Below, one piece after another: positions 53,942 to 62,330 of a DNA stretch of 64,000 bases; the first letter of the stretch is position 1; every line of letters begins with the position of its first letter. Origin of the DNA: Bacteroidia bacterium (GTDB taxonomy: Bacteria; Bacteroidota; Bacteroidia; B-17B0; Aurantibacillaceae); the NCBI GenBank assembly GCA_022841465.1, contig JALHRL010000002.1:62001-126000 (forward strand), written 5' to 3'. The position numbers were made by a program, and so were the translations under genes. The notes beneath the pieces were generated by a model. That model did not search any database. It saw only the letters and a program-made list of their open reading frames with translations, and was not told the origin of the DNA.

Positions 53942-56086
53942 ATGGTAAAAAACAAATACCATATAAGTTTAGTGCTTGCCTTTTTTATTAGCATTTCAAA
54001 TTCATTTGCCACCCATATTGTAGGTGGCGAACTTTACTATAGGTATTTGGGTAATTCTAAATACCGAATAACTTTAAAATTATACCGCGATTGCATTAAT
54101 GGCCAAGTGCCCTTTGCCGGCCAAGGCGAAGGCTCTTCGTTACTGGATGTTTTTGATAAAAACAATGAACAATACGCTGTGTTTCCATTAGGTGAACCTG
54201 TAATTACCAAGGTGCCGGAAACAACAAATATTCCTTGCATAAAATCTCCCGGAGGTATTTGTGTAGAAGAAGGTGTTTATACTACTACCATTACTTTACC
54301 TCCAAAAACCGGAGGATATAAATTAGTTTATTCTACCTGTTGCCGTAACACCGCTATATTAAATTTAGTAAACCCCAGCTCGCAAGGCTCTACCTATTCT
54401 GCATTTATTCCGGGGCCTGAATTGGCAGCAACTAACAGCTCGCCAAGATTTAATAAGTACCCAAGCATATTTATCTGTCAAGGAAATCAAATTAATTTCG
54501 ATCATTCTGCAAGCGATCCGGATGGTGACGAATTAGTATACTCTTTATGTTCTGCCTTTAATGGTTTTCCGGATACATTGGTAACGTATAAAAGTCCGTA
54601 TAGCGGAAGTTATCCCATGTCGGCAACACAACCATTAACCGTGCATCCAACAACAGGGTTCATGACCGGAATTCCGAATTTACTTGGCAACTGGGTTGTG
54701 TGTGTATGCGTTAAAGAATATAGGAATGGAAATTTACTAAGCACACATTACCGCGATTTTCAATTTAATGTAATTTCATGTGCTTACTTTGTAAAAACAG
54801 ACATTGCAAATCAAATAAAAAAATGCAATGAAAATACGATCAACTTTACCAACTTAAGCTTCAGTAATTTTGGATTAAATTATTTATGGGACTTTGGTGT
54901 AACAACTTCCACTAACGATACCTCTACTCAAAAAAACCCAACCTTTACTTACCCCGATACGGGCGCTTATGTAGTAACATTAATTACAAACCCCGGATTA
55001 CCCTGTGCTGATACGGCAAAAAAAACATTTTATGCTTACCCTAAGTTTGATGTAAATTATATACGGCCCGCAAGTCCTAAATGTTTAAAAAACAATAATG
55101 TTACGTATAGTATAAACGGAACTTACGCAAACCACGCTCAATTTAATTTTAATTTTGGGGATAGTGCAACACCAAGTATCTCTAACCAAACACTCACTCA
55201 GGTTTCGTTTTTAACCCCTGGCACACATTTTATAAAAATATACGGCAAACAAAATGTATGTATTGATTCTATAATGGATAGTTTGCGAATTATTGATAGA
55301 CCTAAAGCTAAAATAGGATTTACAACAGATAAACTTTGTCAGCCAACAACAGTTACTTTTAGCAATCAAACAGAAAGTGAATACTTATCGGCTAATATTT
55401 GGAATTTAAGTACCGGAAATACATACACCTCTTACGATGCTATACACACCTTTGAGGATAGCGGAACTTTTAATATGCAATTAACCATTTTACGTTATGG
55501 TATTTGTCCCGATACATCTATTGCCAGTATTCATCCGATAAAAATTTACCCTTCGCCTAAAGCAAATTTTAACTTAACACCAAGTGTAACAAGTATTTTT
55601 GACCCGGAAATTTTTGTAGAAAACACTTCTACTACTCCGTTTTTAGATTTTGTTTATTTTTTTGGAGATGGGTACACCTCTAATTACATCAACGAAAAAC
55701 ACAGTTATGTTGCACCGGGAAGTTACTTGGTAACACAATTATTAATAAATGAATTTGGTTGCGAAAGTTACTTAACAAAAGAGGTGATTATTCAGCCTGA
55801 ATTCAGGTGTTGGGTTCCTAATTCATTTACGCCCGACGATAATGGCTTAAACGATACTTTTCATCCTGTAGTAATTGGAATAAAAGATTACGTTTTTGAA
55901 ATTTACAGTTTAAACGGCCAAAAAATATTTGAAACCAAAAATCCTGCTATAGGTTGGGATGGAAAAGTAAAAGGTAAAATTAGCAAACAAGATACCTATG
56001 TTTGGCTACTAAAATTTACCAATGAATTAAGCGGAAAAGCCGAAACTAAAACCGGACATGTAACATTAATTGGAAGTCAAGAATAA
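53942..56086 (+). CDS. T9SS type B sorting domain protein with PKD-like repeats (paralogue 2)
   Basis: 714 residues, tandem paralogue of the previous gene with the same order: signal peptide (ISLVLAFFISISNSFA), THIVGGELYYRYLGNSKYRI, LYRDCINGQVPFAGQ, STCCRNTAIL, STHYRDFQFNV, PKD-like repeats and a type B sorting domain (WVPNSFTPDDNGLNDTFHP, GWDGKVKGKISKQDTYVW). Both share a KSPYSGSYP/TPYSGFYP-like block before the first PKD repeat. It would be secreted and attached to the surface by T9SS. Its stop is one base from the stop of the converging aminopeptidase gene. Adhesion or gliding roles are guesses. Confidence 0.92.
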   Translation: MVKNKYHISLVLAFFISISNSFATHIVGGELYYRYLGNSKYRITLKLYRDCINGQVPFAGQGEGSSLLDVFDKNNEQYAVFPLGEPVITKVPETTNIPCIKSPGGICVEEGVYTTTITLPPKTGGYKLVYSTCCRNTAILNLVNPSSQGSTYSAFIPGPELAATNSSPRFNKYPSIFICQGNQINFDHSASDPDGDELVYSLCSAFNGFPDTLVTYKSPYSGSYPMSATQPLTVHPTTGFMTGIPNLLGNWVVCVCVKEYRNGNLLSTHYRDFQFNVISCAYFVKTDIANQIKKCNENTINFTNLSFSNFGLNYLWDFGVTTSTNDTSTQKNPTFTYPDTGAYVVTLITNPGLPCADTAKKTFYAYPKFDVNYIRPASPKCLKNNNVTYSINGTYANHAQFNFNFGDSATPSISNQTLTQVSFLTPGTHFIKIYGKQNVCIDSIMDSLRIIDRPKAKIGFTTDKLCQPTTVTFSNQTESEYLSANIWNLSTGNTYTSYDAIHTFEDSGTFNMQLTILRYGICPDTSIASIHPIKIYPSPKANFNLTPSVTSIFDPEIFVENTSTTPFLDFVYFFGDGYTSNYINEKHSYVAPGSYLVTQLLINEFGCESYLTKEVIIQPEFRCWVPNSFTPDDNGLNDTFHPVVIGIKDYVFEIYSLNGQKIFETKNPAIGWDGKVKGKISKQDTYVWLLKFTNELSGKAETKTGHVTLIGSQE

Positions 56087-56087
56087 A

Positions 56088-58763
56088 CTACGCTTTTATT
56101 CCCTGCAATAATTTATTAATAATTTCTTTTGTTTCAGTTATCGTTTTTAAATCCTTTTCCATTGAAACAACATCTTTACTCTCTTTTTTTGCAGTTTCAA
56201 TTTTTGATTTCATTTCGCTTTCTTTTTTACTCCAAATACTTACCATGTCTTTTAATCCTTTCATGGCGCCCATTTTTGTAAATTTCCCTCCTTCTTGTGC
56301 AATCCCTTCAAAATCTTGCGCAGCAGTAATAGCAGGGATAGATGAGTTTAATTTTTTTGCAAACTTAATATAATTGCTTAGGTAAGATATTAATTCAAAG
56401 CCACCAAAGTATTTTAAATTTTTGTTGTAGAAAGATAAATCACTTTCACTGCCATGATTTGCATATAAAGCTGCTAATGGATACAAAATATCTTTACTTG
56501 GTTCATCTTTAAATATTTTCGCTTTTTCAAGAGCAAGTTTTGGGTCTTTTTTTACAAAATAATCTAAAGCTTCGCCACCTATTGCTAAAGATGGTTCAGC
56601 TAATGCCTTGTCGTTTATGTCATCTAATCCGCTGTGGTTAGGATAATTTTTATTTATAAATTCTAATGCCCTTGCTCTTACGGTAGTTTTAGAATCGTTT
56701 TTGTAAATAGCAAGCATTAAGGTTTTCAAATCCGCTTCTTTTTCTTTAGCCAAAGCGTTTAATTTACCTATTGCATATTGTCTAATTCTATAATATTTAT
56801 CGTTCTCGGCAGCCCATTTAATTATGGCGTAAGCTTTATCTTCGGTAATACTTTTGTTTATTTCCTCTAAAGCTTCTGTCCTGTCTTGATACAACGGAGC
56901 GTTTTTATATTGGAAAATATACTCGTCTAAAGTTTTTTTGTAATCAATTACTGCTAAAAGCTGTCTTTCAGCATCAAAATTTACCAACTCCGGTTTTGAT
57001 TCTGTCTTAAACTTAAAAGTTTGTTTTACATCCTTTATAGTAATAAAATGTCTTTCTGCCTTTCCATTAACATATACATCAACAAACAATGGTAATTCAT
57101 AAAGAGGTGCAATTTTAAAATCTTGTTTTTGTTCAACTGTAAGTTCTACTACTTTATCAGTTGCATTGTAATTTTGTTGGATTTCTAATTCCGGATGTCC
57201 TTTTTCAAAAAACCATTGATTAAAAAACCAATTCATATCACGCCCGGTAACTTCTTCAAAAGCTAAACGTAAATCATGAATTTCAGCTGCCTGGAATTTT
57301 TTGTTTTCTAAGTACTTCTTTAGTGATGCAAAAAAAGCATCATCACCCACTGCTTTTCTAAGCATGTGTAAAATTTGTCCGCCTTTATTATAACTAAACC
57401 CGTCAAACATATCTTCGCGGTGTTTATAATCAAAGCGTATTAAGTTCACTTGCTTTTCCGAAGCCATGTAACCGCTTCTGCTTCCCAAATGATGCTGGTC
57501 TGCTGCATCTCTTCCAAACTTATATTCTTGCCAAAGGTATTCACCATATGTTGCAAAACTTTCGTTTAAGGGCAAATTACTCCAGCTTTCGCAAGTAACT
57601 AAATCGCCAAACCACTGATGAAATAATTCGTGAGCTATAATATCTTCGCCTTTGTTACCGTCTAAAATTTCGCGGGTGGTAGAATAAACTGCAAAATCTC
57701 CATGCAAAGTTGCGCTTGTGTTTTCCATAGCACCACTTACATAATCTCTTACCACAATTTGTGCATACTTTGGCCATGCATAATCAACCCCTAATTTTTT
57801 CGAATAAAAATCAATCATTTCGCGCGTGTTTCCAAAAATTGTATTGGCGTGTACTTCGTATTCGGGTTCTACATAATAACTTATTTCTTTTCCTTTCCAA
57901 GGCTCAGCAACTACTTTCTTAAATTGCCCAATGCCCATCATAAATAAATACGGAGCATGTGGTAAATCCATTTTCCAATAATCTGTTTTAGTTCCGTTTC
58001 CATTGTTTTTAGATTCTACTAACACTCCGTTTGAAAGTGTGGCAAATTTTTCCATTACGGTAATGTATACCTCTTGTGTTGTTTTTTGATTGGGGCTATC
58101 AATAGTTGGGAACCAAGCAGAGCTGGATTGTGTTTCTCCTTGTGTCCATATTTGCTGCATTTTATGTTGGTTCTTATTGTCAGGATTAATAAAATACAAC
58201 CCTTTATCTCCGCTAATTGCATTGCTACCGCCTTGTTCTAATTCATCTGGTTTTGCGGTGTATTCAATTTCTAAAATGTAAGCTTCGTTGGCTGTAAATT
58301 CTCTTCCTAAAGTAATTTTTATAGAATCGTTTTCGTATATAAAAGTAGAATTAACAGGAATGGTTTTTTCTATCGCAAATTCTTCCTTTTTACCTTTAAC
58401 TGTTTTTGTTTCGTAGGCAAAAGCCAGTTCAGAAAGTTTAACCGATTTAATATCCATACCACGTGCATTTAAATAACACATTTTTGTTGGGTAAAAATGT
58501 GGTTTTAATTTTATGGTAGCTTTTCCGTTTACATAACGGTTAGCCCAATCAAAACTTACTTCTAATTTTGTGTGTACCAAATCATTTATTAATGTATTAG
58601 AAGCCTGATATAATGCTTTTTTAGGCGGAGCATTCTCCTTCTTTTTTGTTGTATCGGTAGCAACTACATTTTCTTTATTTGCAGCTGTATTTTTTTTACT
58701 AGATTGGCAGGTATAAAATACCGGAGATAGTATAATTAATGCGTAAACAATTTTAAGTCTCAT
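56088..58763 (-). CDS. M1 family aminopeptidase, lipoprotein
   Basis: Zinc metallopeptidase that removes N-terminal residues of peptides; 891 residues. A lipoprotein signal ends in SPVFYTCQSS, with Cys at the lipobox. The GAMEN substrate motif is YVSGAMENTSATLHG (about 337-351) and the zinc site HELFHQWFGDLV with the distal Glu in NLPLNESFATYGEYLW (about 375-410), so the active site is complete. A C-terminal helical HEAT-like region (about 600-891) follows, as in many M1 enzymes. It is a periplasmic or outer-membrane lipoprotein. Single-gene unit. Confidence 0.94.
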   Translation of the reverse strand: MRLKIVYALIILSPVFYTCQSSKKNTAANKENVVATDTTKKKENAPPKKALYQASNTLINDLVHTKLEVSFDWANRYVNGKATIKLKPHFYPTKMCYLNARGMDIKSVKLSELAFAYETKTVKGKKEEFAIEKTIPVNSTFIYENDSIKITLGREFTANEAYILEIEYTAKPDELEQGGSNAISGDKGLYFINPDNKNQHKMQQIWTQGETQSSSAWFPTIDSPNQKTTQEVYITVMEKFATLSNGVLVESKNNGNGTKTDYWKMDLPHAPYLFMMGIGQFKKVVAEPWKGKEISYYVEPEYEVHANTIFGNTREMIDFYSKKLGVDYAWPKYAQIVVRDYVSGAMENTSATLHGDFAVYSTTREILDGNKGEDIIAHELFHQWFGDLVTCESWSNLPLNESFATYGEYLWQEYKFGRDAADQHHLGSRSGYMASEKQVNLIRFDYKHREDMFDGFSYNKGGQILHMLRKAVGDDAFFASLKKYLENKKFQAAEIHDLRLAFEEVTGRDMNWFFNQWFFEKGHPELEIQQNYNATDKVVELTVEQKQDFKIAPLYELPLFVDVYVNGKAERHFITIKDVKQTFKFKTESKPELVNFDAERQLLAVIDYKKTLDEYIFQYKNAPLYQDRTEALEEINKSITEDKAYAIIKWAAENDKYYRIRQYAIGKLNALAKEKEADLKTLMLAIYKNDSKTTVRARALEFINKNYPNHSGLDDINDKALAEPSLAIGGEALDYFVKKDPKLALEKAKIFKDEPSKDILYPLAALYANHGSESDLSFYNKNLKYFGGFELISYLSNYIKFAKKLNSSIPAITAAQDFEGIAQEGGKFTKMGAMKGLKDMVSIWSKKESEMKSKIETAKKESKDVVSMEKDLKTITETKEIINKLLQGIKA

Positions 58764-58886
58764 TCTTTATAATTTTAAGCACAAAAATGATATTAATTTA
58801 CTGGAAACCAAAATTATAATGCATAAAATATGCTACTGGTTTAAATTAGTGATAAACAGCGTTAAAAAAGGATGTATTATCTGTAT

Positions 58887-59729
58887 TTAAATGGGTTTTC
58901 TATTTTTAACAACATAGCGCGACACAAAAATACTTACTTCGTAAAGTAAATACATGGGTACGGCAACAACCATTTGTGAAGTAACATCGGGGCTGGGGGT
59001 TATAACTGCAGCGGCAATAAGTATAACTACAACGGCATGCTTACGATATTTACTCATAAACTCGGGCGTTAATAAAGTCATTTTTGTAAGGAAATAAACC
59101 AATACCGGCATTTCAAAAATAATTCCCGATACCAAAGTCATGGTAGATATTAATGAAACATAATCGTCAAAGGTGTTATTGGTTTGCACAATACCGCTAT
59201 CAGAAACTTGGTAATTGATGAGAAAATTATAACTCATAGGAAAGAGTAAAAAATACCCAAAAAAAACGCCTATTAAAAAAAGTACAGAAGCAATTAAAAT
59301 AAAAAGTTTAACCGGGCCTAATTCTTTATCCTTCAAGGCAGGTCTTATAAATTTCCATAACTCCCACAATACGTAAGGAAAACCTAGAATTAAACCCACC
59401 ATTAAGGCAATCCACATATGATTAAAGAATTGTTCGGAAGCACTAAGTGTTTGCAAGTGTGCTGTTTTAACCGTTATACACATTACATCGCCACCTCCTA
59501 ATTTGTAGCCTAAAGAACAAAGTGCGCGGTAAGAAATAAAATCTTGCTGAAGTGGACCAAAAATAATTTTATCGAATACAATGTTATTAAATACAAATGC
59601 GCTAATGGCAAACAAAGCAATTACCAAAGCACTACGCACTAAATGCCAACGAAGGGCTTCTAGGTGTTGCAAAAACGACATTTCTGTAGCTCCACCTTCA
59701 CTATCCGTATTTTTATCAAAAATTCCCAT
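58887..59729 (-). CDS. tatC: Sec-independent protein translocase TatC
   Basis: 280 residues, six-transmembrane receptor of the twin-arginine system. MSFLQHLEALRWHLVRSALV (residues 18-37) holds the conserved cytoplasmic E-LR signature; the FIRPALKDKE loop (about 160), FGYFLLFPMSYNFL, and ISTMTLVSGIIFEMPVLVYF follow, then PSPDVTSQMVVAVPMYLLYE. The periplasmic loop between the first two segments is longer than in Escherichia coli and contains two Cys (about 84, 93). No tatA gene is visible in the window. A promoter lies just upstream. Confidence 0.95.
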   Translation of the reverse strand: MGIFDKNTDSEGGATEMSFLQHLEALRWHLVRSALVIALFAISAFVFNNIVFDKIIFGPLQQDFISYRALCSLGYKLGGGDVMCITVKTAHLQTLSASEQFFNHMWIALMVGLILGFPYVLWELWKFIRPALKDKELGPVKLFILIASVLFLIGVFFGYFLLFPMSYNFLINYQVSDSGIVQTNNTFDDYVSLISTMTLVSGIIFEMPVLVYFLTKMTLLTPEFMSKYRKHAVVVILIAAAVITPSPDVTSQMVVAVPMYLLYEVSIFVSRYVVKNRKPI

Positions 59730-59740
59730 GTAAAGAGGTA

Positions 59741-59770
59741 CAAAGGTAAGATTTAAAGGCGTTTATCAAA
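59741..59770 (-). promoter_or_regulatory. Promoter of tatC
   Basis: Minus-strand TTTG (59767-59770), 18 bases, then TACCTTTG (59741-59748), which agrees with both elements of the Bacteroidota promoter. The -7 element lies 11 bases before the tatC ATG. Confidence 0.65.
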
Positions 59771-59782
59771 AACTGAATTATG

Positions 59783-59814
59783 TTGGCTTAAAGTGTCATA
59801 AAAACATACCTTTG
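59783..59814 (+). promoter_or_regulatory. Promoter of the alpha/beta hydrolase gene
   Basis: TTG (59783-59785), 21 bases, then TACCTTTG (59807-59814). The -7 element ends six bases before the ATG at 59821, so the transcript might be leaderless. It lies back to back with the tatC promoter. Confidence 0.6.
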
Positions 59815-59820
59815 CATGGT

Positions 59821-60465
59821 ATGAAAACCATATATGCCATACCCGGCCTAGGAACAACAAAAGAGCTTTTCTCAAAACTACAACTGAATAATTGCCGCTT
59901 AGAAGTTTTAAATTGGCCGGCACCTAAAGAAAAAATGAGTTTAAAGGAATATGCTAAGGAATTTATTGGGCAAATTAAAACCGATGGGGAAATTTATTTA
60001 ATGGGCGTTTCGCTAGGTGGTATGTTATGTTCTGAATTGTCTCACCTTACAAATTCAAAAAAAACAATTTTAATTTCATCGTGTAAAACAAAAAAAGAAT
60101 TGCCTTTTTTAATACGACTTTTAAAAATTATTCCACTTCACAAAGTATTTTCTGAAAAACTTCTTCGAAAAATTGCCACCCATTCTAATTGGTTTTTAGG
60201 TTTTGAAAAAGATTACGAAGATGAGTTTGTTGCTATGCTAAACAGTATGCCTGAAAATTATGTAAAGAGAACCATTGAGATGGTTGTGGATTGGAAAAAT
60301 GAGTTGGCTCCTAAAAACGCTATCCACATTCATGGCACGGCAGATAGATTGCTAACTTATAAAAATGTACAGGCAGATTATCCAATTAAAAACGGATCTC
60401 ATGCCATGATTATTTATCAAGCGGATGAAATTAGTAAAATTGTGAATGAAATTGTACGTGATTAA
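59821..60465 (+). CDS. Alpha/beta hydrolase
   Basis: About 214 residues. The nucleophile elbow is MGVSLGGMLCSEL (Ser near residue 65); an Asp/His pair is offered by HIHGTADRLLTY and NGSHAMIIYQ near the C-terminus. N-terminal IYAIPGLGTTKELFSKL has the oxyanion-hole Gly region. Substrate unknown. I start at ATG 59821 because the TTG three codons before lies inside the promoter -7 element. The gene ends one base from the stop of the converging TPM gene. Confidence 0.87.
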   Translation: MKTIYAIPGLGTTKELFSKLQLNNCRLEVLNWPAPKEKMSLKEYAKEFIGQIKTDGEIYLMGVSLGGMLCSELSHLTNSKKTILISSCKTKKELPFLIRLLKIIPLHKVFSEKLLRKIATHSNWFLGFEKDYEDEFVAMLNSMPENYVKRTIEMVVDWKNELAPKNAIHIHGTADRLLTYKNVQADYPIKNGSHAMIIYQADEISKIVNEIVRD

Positions 60466-60466
60466 T

Positions 60467-61207
60467 TTACCACTTACCTCCTGAGCCGCCGCCGCCAAAA
60501 CTTCCGCCACCAAAACCGCCAAAACCACCACCCGATGAACGACTTCCGCCAAAGCTGCTACCGCGGTATGCTCCACCGCCATAATAAGTTCCACCGGAAT
60601 AGGAACCGCCCCCTTTTTTAAAGGAAATTAAAATAATAATAACAATAATAATAACAACAACTATGGCCGTATTGTTTTTTGCTTTTCTAGCAACTTCAAA
60701 ATTATATTCACCTTTTGATATTTTTTCAAGTACATCAACGGCTGCTATTAATGCTCCATAATTATCTCCCTCTTTTAAATGAGGAACCATTTCCTTTTCT
60801 CTTACGGCCTTAGTTGCTAAATCGGGGATAGCGCCTTCTAGCCCATATCCAACTGCAATAAATAAATCGCGCTCGCCCTCGCCGCCGGTTGGTTTAATTA
60901 ATATTACAATTCCGTTATTAAATTCTTTGCTTCCTACACCCCACTTAGTACCTAATTGAAAAGAAAAATCAGAGGCAGGTAAACCATTTAAATCGTCAAC
61001 AATTACAATACAAATTTGATTGGATGTTTGATGATAAAACTCCTCTAAACGATTCTCCAGTTCTTTTGCCTGAAATTCATCAATAAAGTTTTTAGAAGCG
61101 GTTAAATCATTATAAAGCTTTGGAGGATTGGGCTTATCGGGTATTTGAGAAAATGATTTAAACGAAAATACAAATAGCAATAAAAATATGAGTTGTTTTA
61201 TTTTCAA
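60467..61207 (-). CDS. TPM domain protein with glycine-rich tail
   Basis: 246 residues: signal peptide (LIFLLLFVFSFKSFSQ), TPM domain about residues 33-160 (VNDFTASKNF-like start as LYNDLTASKNFIDEFQAKEL, GVGSKEFNNGIVILIKPTGG, FIAVGYGLEGAIPD), a membrane segment about 178-195 (AIVVVIIIVIIILIS), and a Gly/Ser-rich tail ending SGGKW. This matches the YgcG-like group. TPM domains occur in photosystem repair proteins and in unknown bacterial membrane proteins. Start is TTG at 61207, four bases past the second TPM gene. Part of the lemA operon. Confidence 0.86.
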   Translation of the reverse strand: MKIKQLIFLLLFVFSFKSFSQIPDKPNPPKLYNDLTASKNFIDEFQAKELENRLEEFYHQTSNQICIVIVDDLNGLPASDFSFQLGTKWGVGSKEFNNGIVILIKPTGGEGERDLFIAVGYGLEGAIPDLATKAVREKEMVPHLKEGDNYGALIAAVDVLEKISKGEYNFEVARKAKNNTAIVVVIIIVIIILISFKKGGGSYSGGTYYGGGAYRGSSFGGSRSSGGGFGGFGGGSFGGGGSGGKW

Positions 61208-61211
61208 AATA

Positions 61212-61646
61212 CTAATAAGAAATTTCGTTAGACAACTCGTTTCTATCTCCTTCTTGAATCGGAAAAAAGGCTTTTAATTGTTCTCCGCACATTAAAATGC
61301 CCTTTTCTAGCCCTTCTATAATTTCATTTTTTGCAAAATGTTCAAATGCAGTACTCTTTATTTCGCTCCAAAAATTTGTAGGCACTTTTTGGTTAATCCC
61401 GTCATCTCCCCAAATTGCAAATTCGTGATGCTTTATATTTACATAAAATAAAATACCATTTCTTTCTTTCGTTTCATGCATTTTTAATTTCACAAAAACT
61501 TCTTTTGCTCTTTCTAAAGGATCTATTGAAAGTGTTTTATCAAAATGTACACGAATCTCACCCGATGTTTTTAATTCGGCTTTTTGAATAGCGCTAATCA
61601 GTTGTTTTTCCTGATTTTTTGTAAGTGGCGATTTTCTAAAAAACAT
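61212..61646 (-). CDS. TPM domain protein, short form
   Basis: 144 residues consisting essentially of a TPM domain (about 10-125): KNQEKQLISAIQKAELKTSG, IRVHFDKTLSIDPLERAKEV, GILFYVNIKHHEFAIWGDDG. It has no obvious signal peptide or membrane anchor, unlike its neighbour. Cys occurs in ILMCGEQLKAFFP. It is placed between lemA (two bases) and the longer TPM gene (four bases), a common Bacteroidota trio. Function unknown. Confidence 0.85.
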   Translation of the reverse strand: MFFRKSPLTKNQEKQLISAIQKAELKTSGEIRVHFDKTLSIDPLERAKEVFVKLKMHETKERNGILFYVNIKHHEFAIWGDDGINQKVPTNFWSEIKSTAFEHFAKNEIIEGLEKGILMCGEQLKAFFPIQEGDRNELSNEISY

Positions 61647-61648
61647 TT

Positions 61649-62230
61649 TTAAAACTCAACTTTAGGTGCTTTTTCTGCTCCTGCTTCTGCTTCAAAATAA
61701 GCAGCGTCTTTATAACCCCACGCAAATAAGCTAGCGGGTATTTTTTTAATAGAAGCATTAAATACTTTTACGGACTCGTTATACTTCATACGTTCTACCG
61801 AAATTCTATTTTCGCAACCTTCTAACTCTACGCGTAAATCAGAAAATGCCTGATTGGCTTTTAACTCCGGGTAATTTTCTGTTATCATTAACAAACGGCC
61901 CAATGCAGAAGAAATTTCTCCTTGTGCTTGTTTAAACTTAGCCATACTGTTTTCATCCAGCTTAGTAGGGTCAACCGTAATTTGTGTTGCCTTAGCGCGC
62001 GCTGCTACAATTCCTTCTAACGTTTCTTTTTCAAAATTTGCTTGCCCTTTAACTGTAGCAACAATATTGGGAATTAAATCCAATCGTCGCTGATACTGAC
62101 TTTCTACCTGCTTCCATTGTGCTTTAACTCCTTCGTTTAAATCAACAAACTTGTTACGTTTATTGCATCCGTACATTAAAAAAAATGCCACAAATAATCC
62201 AATGGCTCCTAAAGTTATTGCTCTTTTCAT
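61649..62230 (-). CDS. lemA: LemA family protein
   Basis: 193 residues. An N-terminal anchor (AITLGAIGLFVAFFLMYGC) is followed by the LemA helical bundle: VKAQWKQVESQYQRRLDLIP (about 35-54) has the VDVQLKRRYDLIPNLV-like pattern, and VERMKYNESVKVFNASIKKI (about 145-164) is the RxxYN signature of LemA. Cys at about residue 22 may make it a lipoprotein. It leads the lemA-TPM-TPM operon. Confidence 0.92.
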   Translation of the reverse strand: MKRAITLGAIGLFVAFFLMYGCNKRNKFVDLNEGVKAQWKQVESQYQRRLDLIPNIVATVKGQANFEKETLEGIVAARAKATQITVDPTKLDENSMAKFKQAQGEISSALGRLLMITENYPELKANQAFSDLRVELEGCENRISVERMKYNESVKVFNASIKKIPASLFAWGYKDAAYFEAEAGAEKAPKVEF

Positions 62231-62330
62231 TTTTTAAATTTTTATAAAGGTAATTAAAATTGTAATAGCGAGAATTTAACAATTGTTAAGCGGTTATAAA
62301 TTGACAAGAATGGCTAAAGCGGCATTGGAA

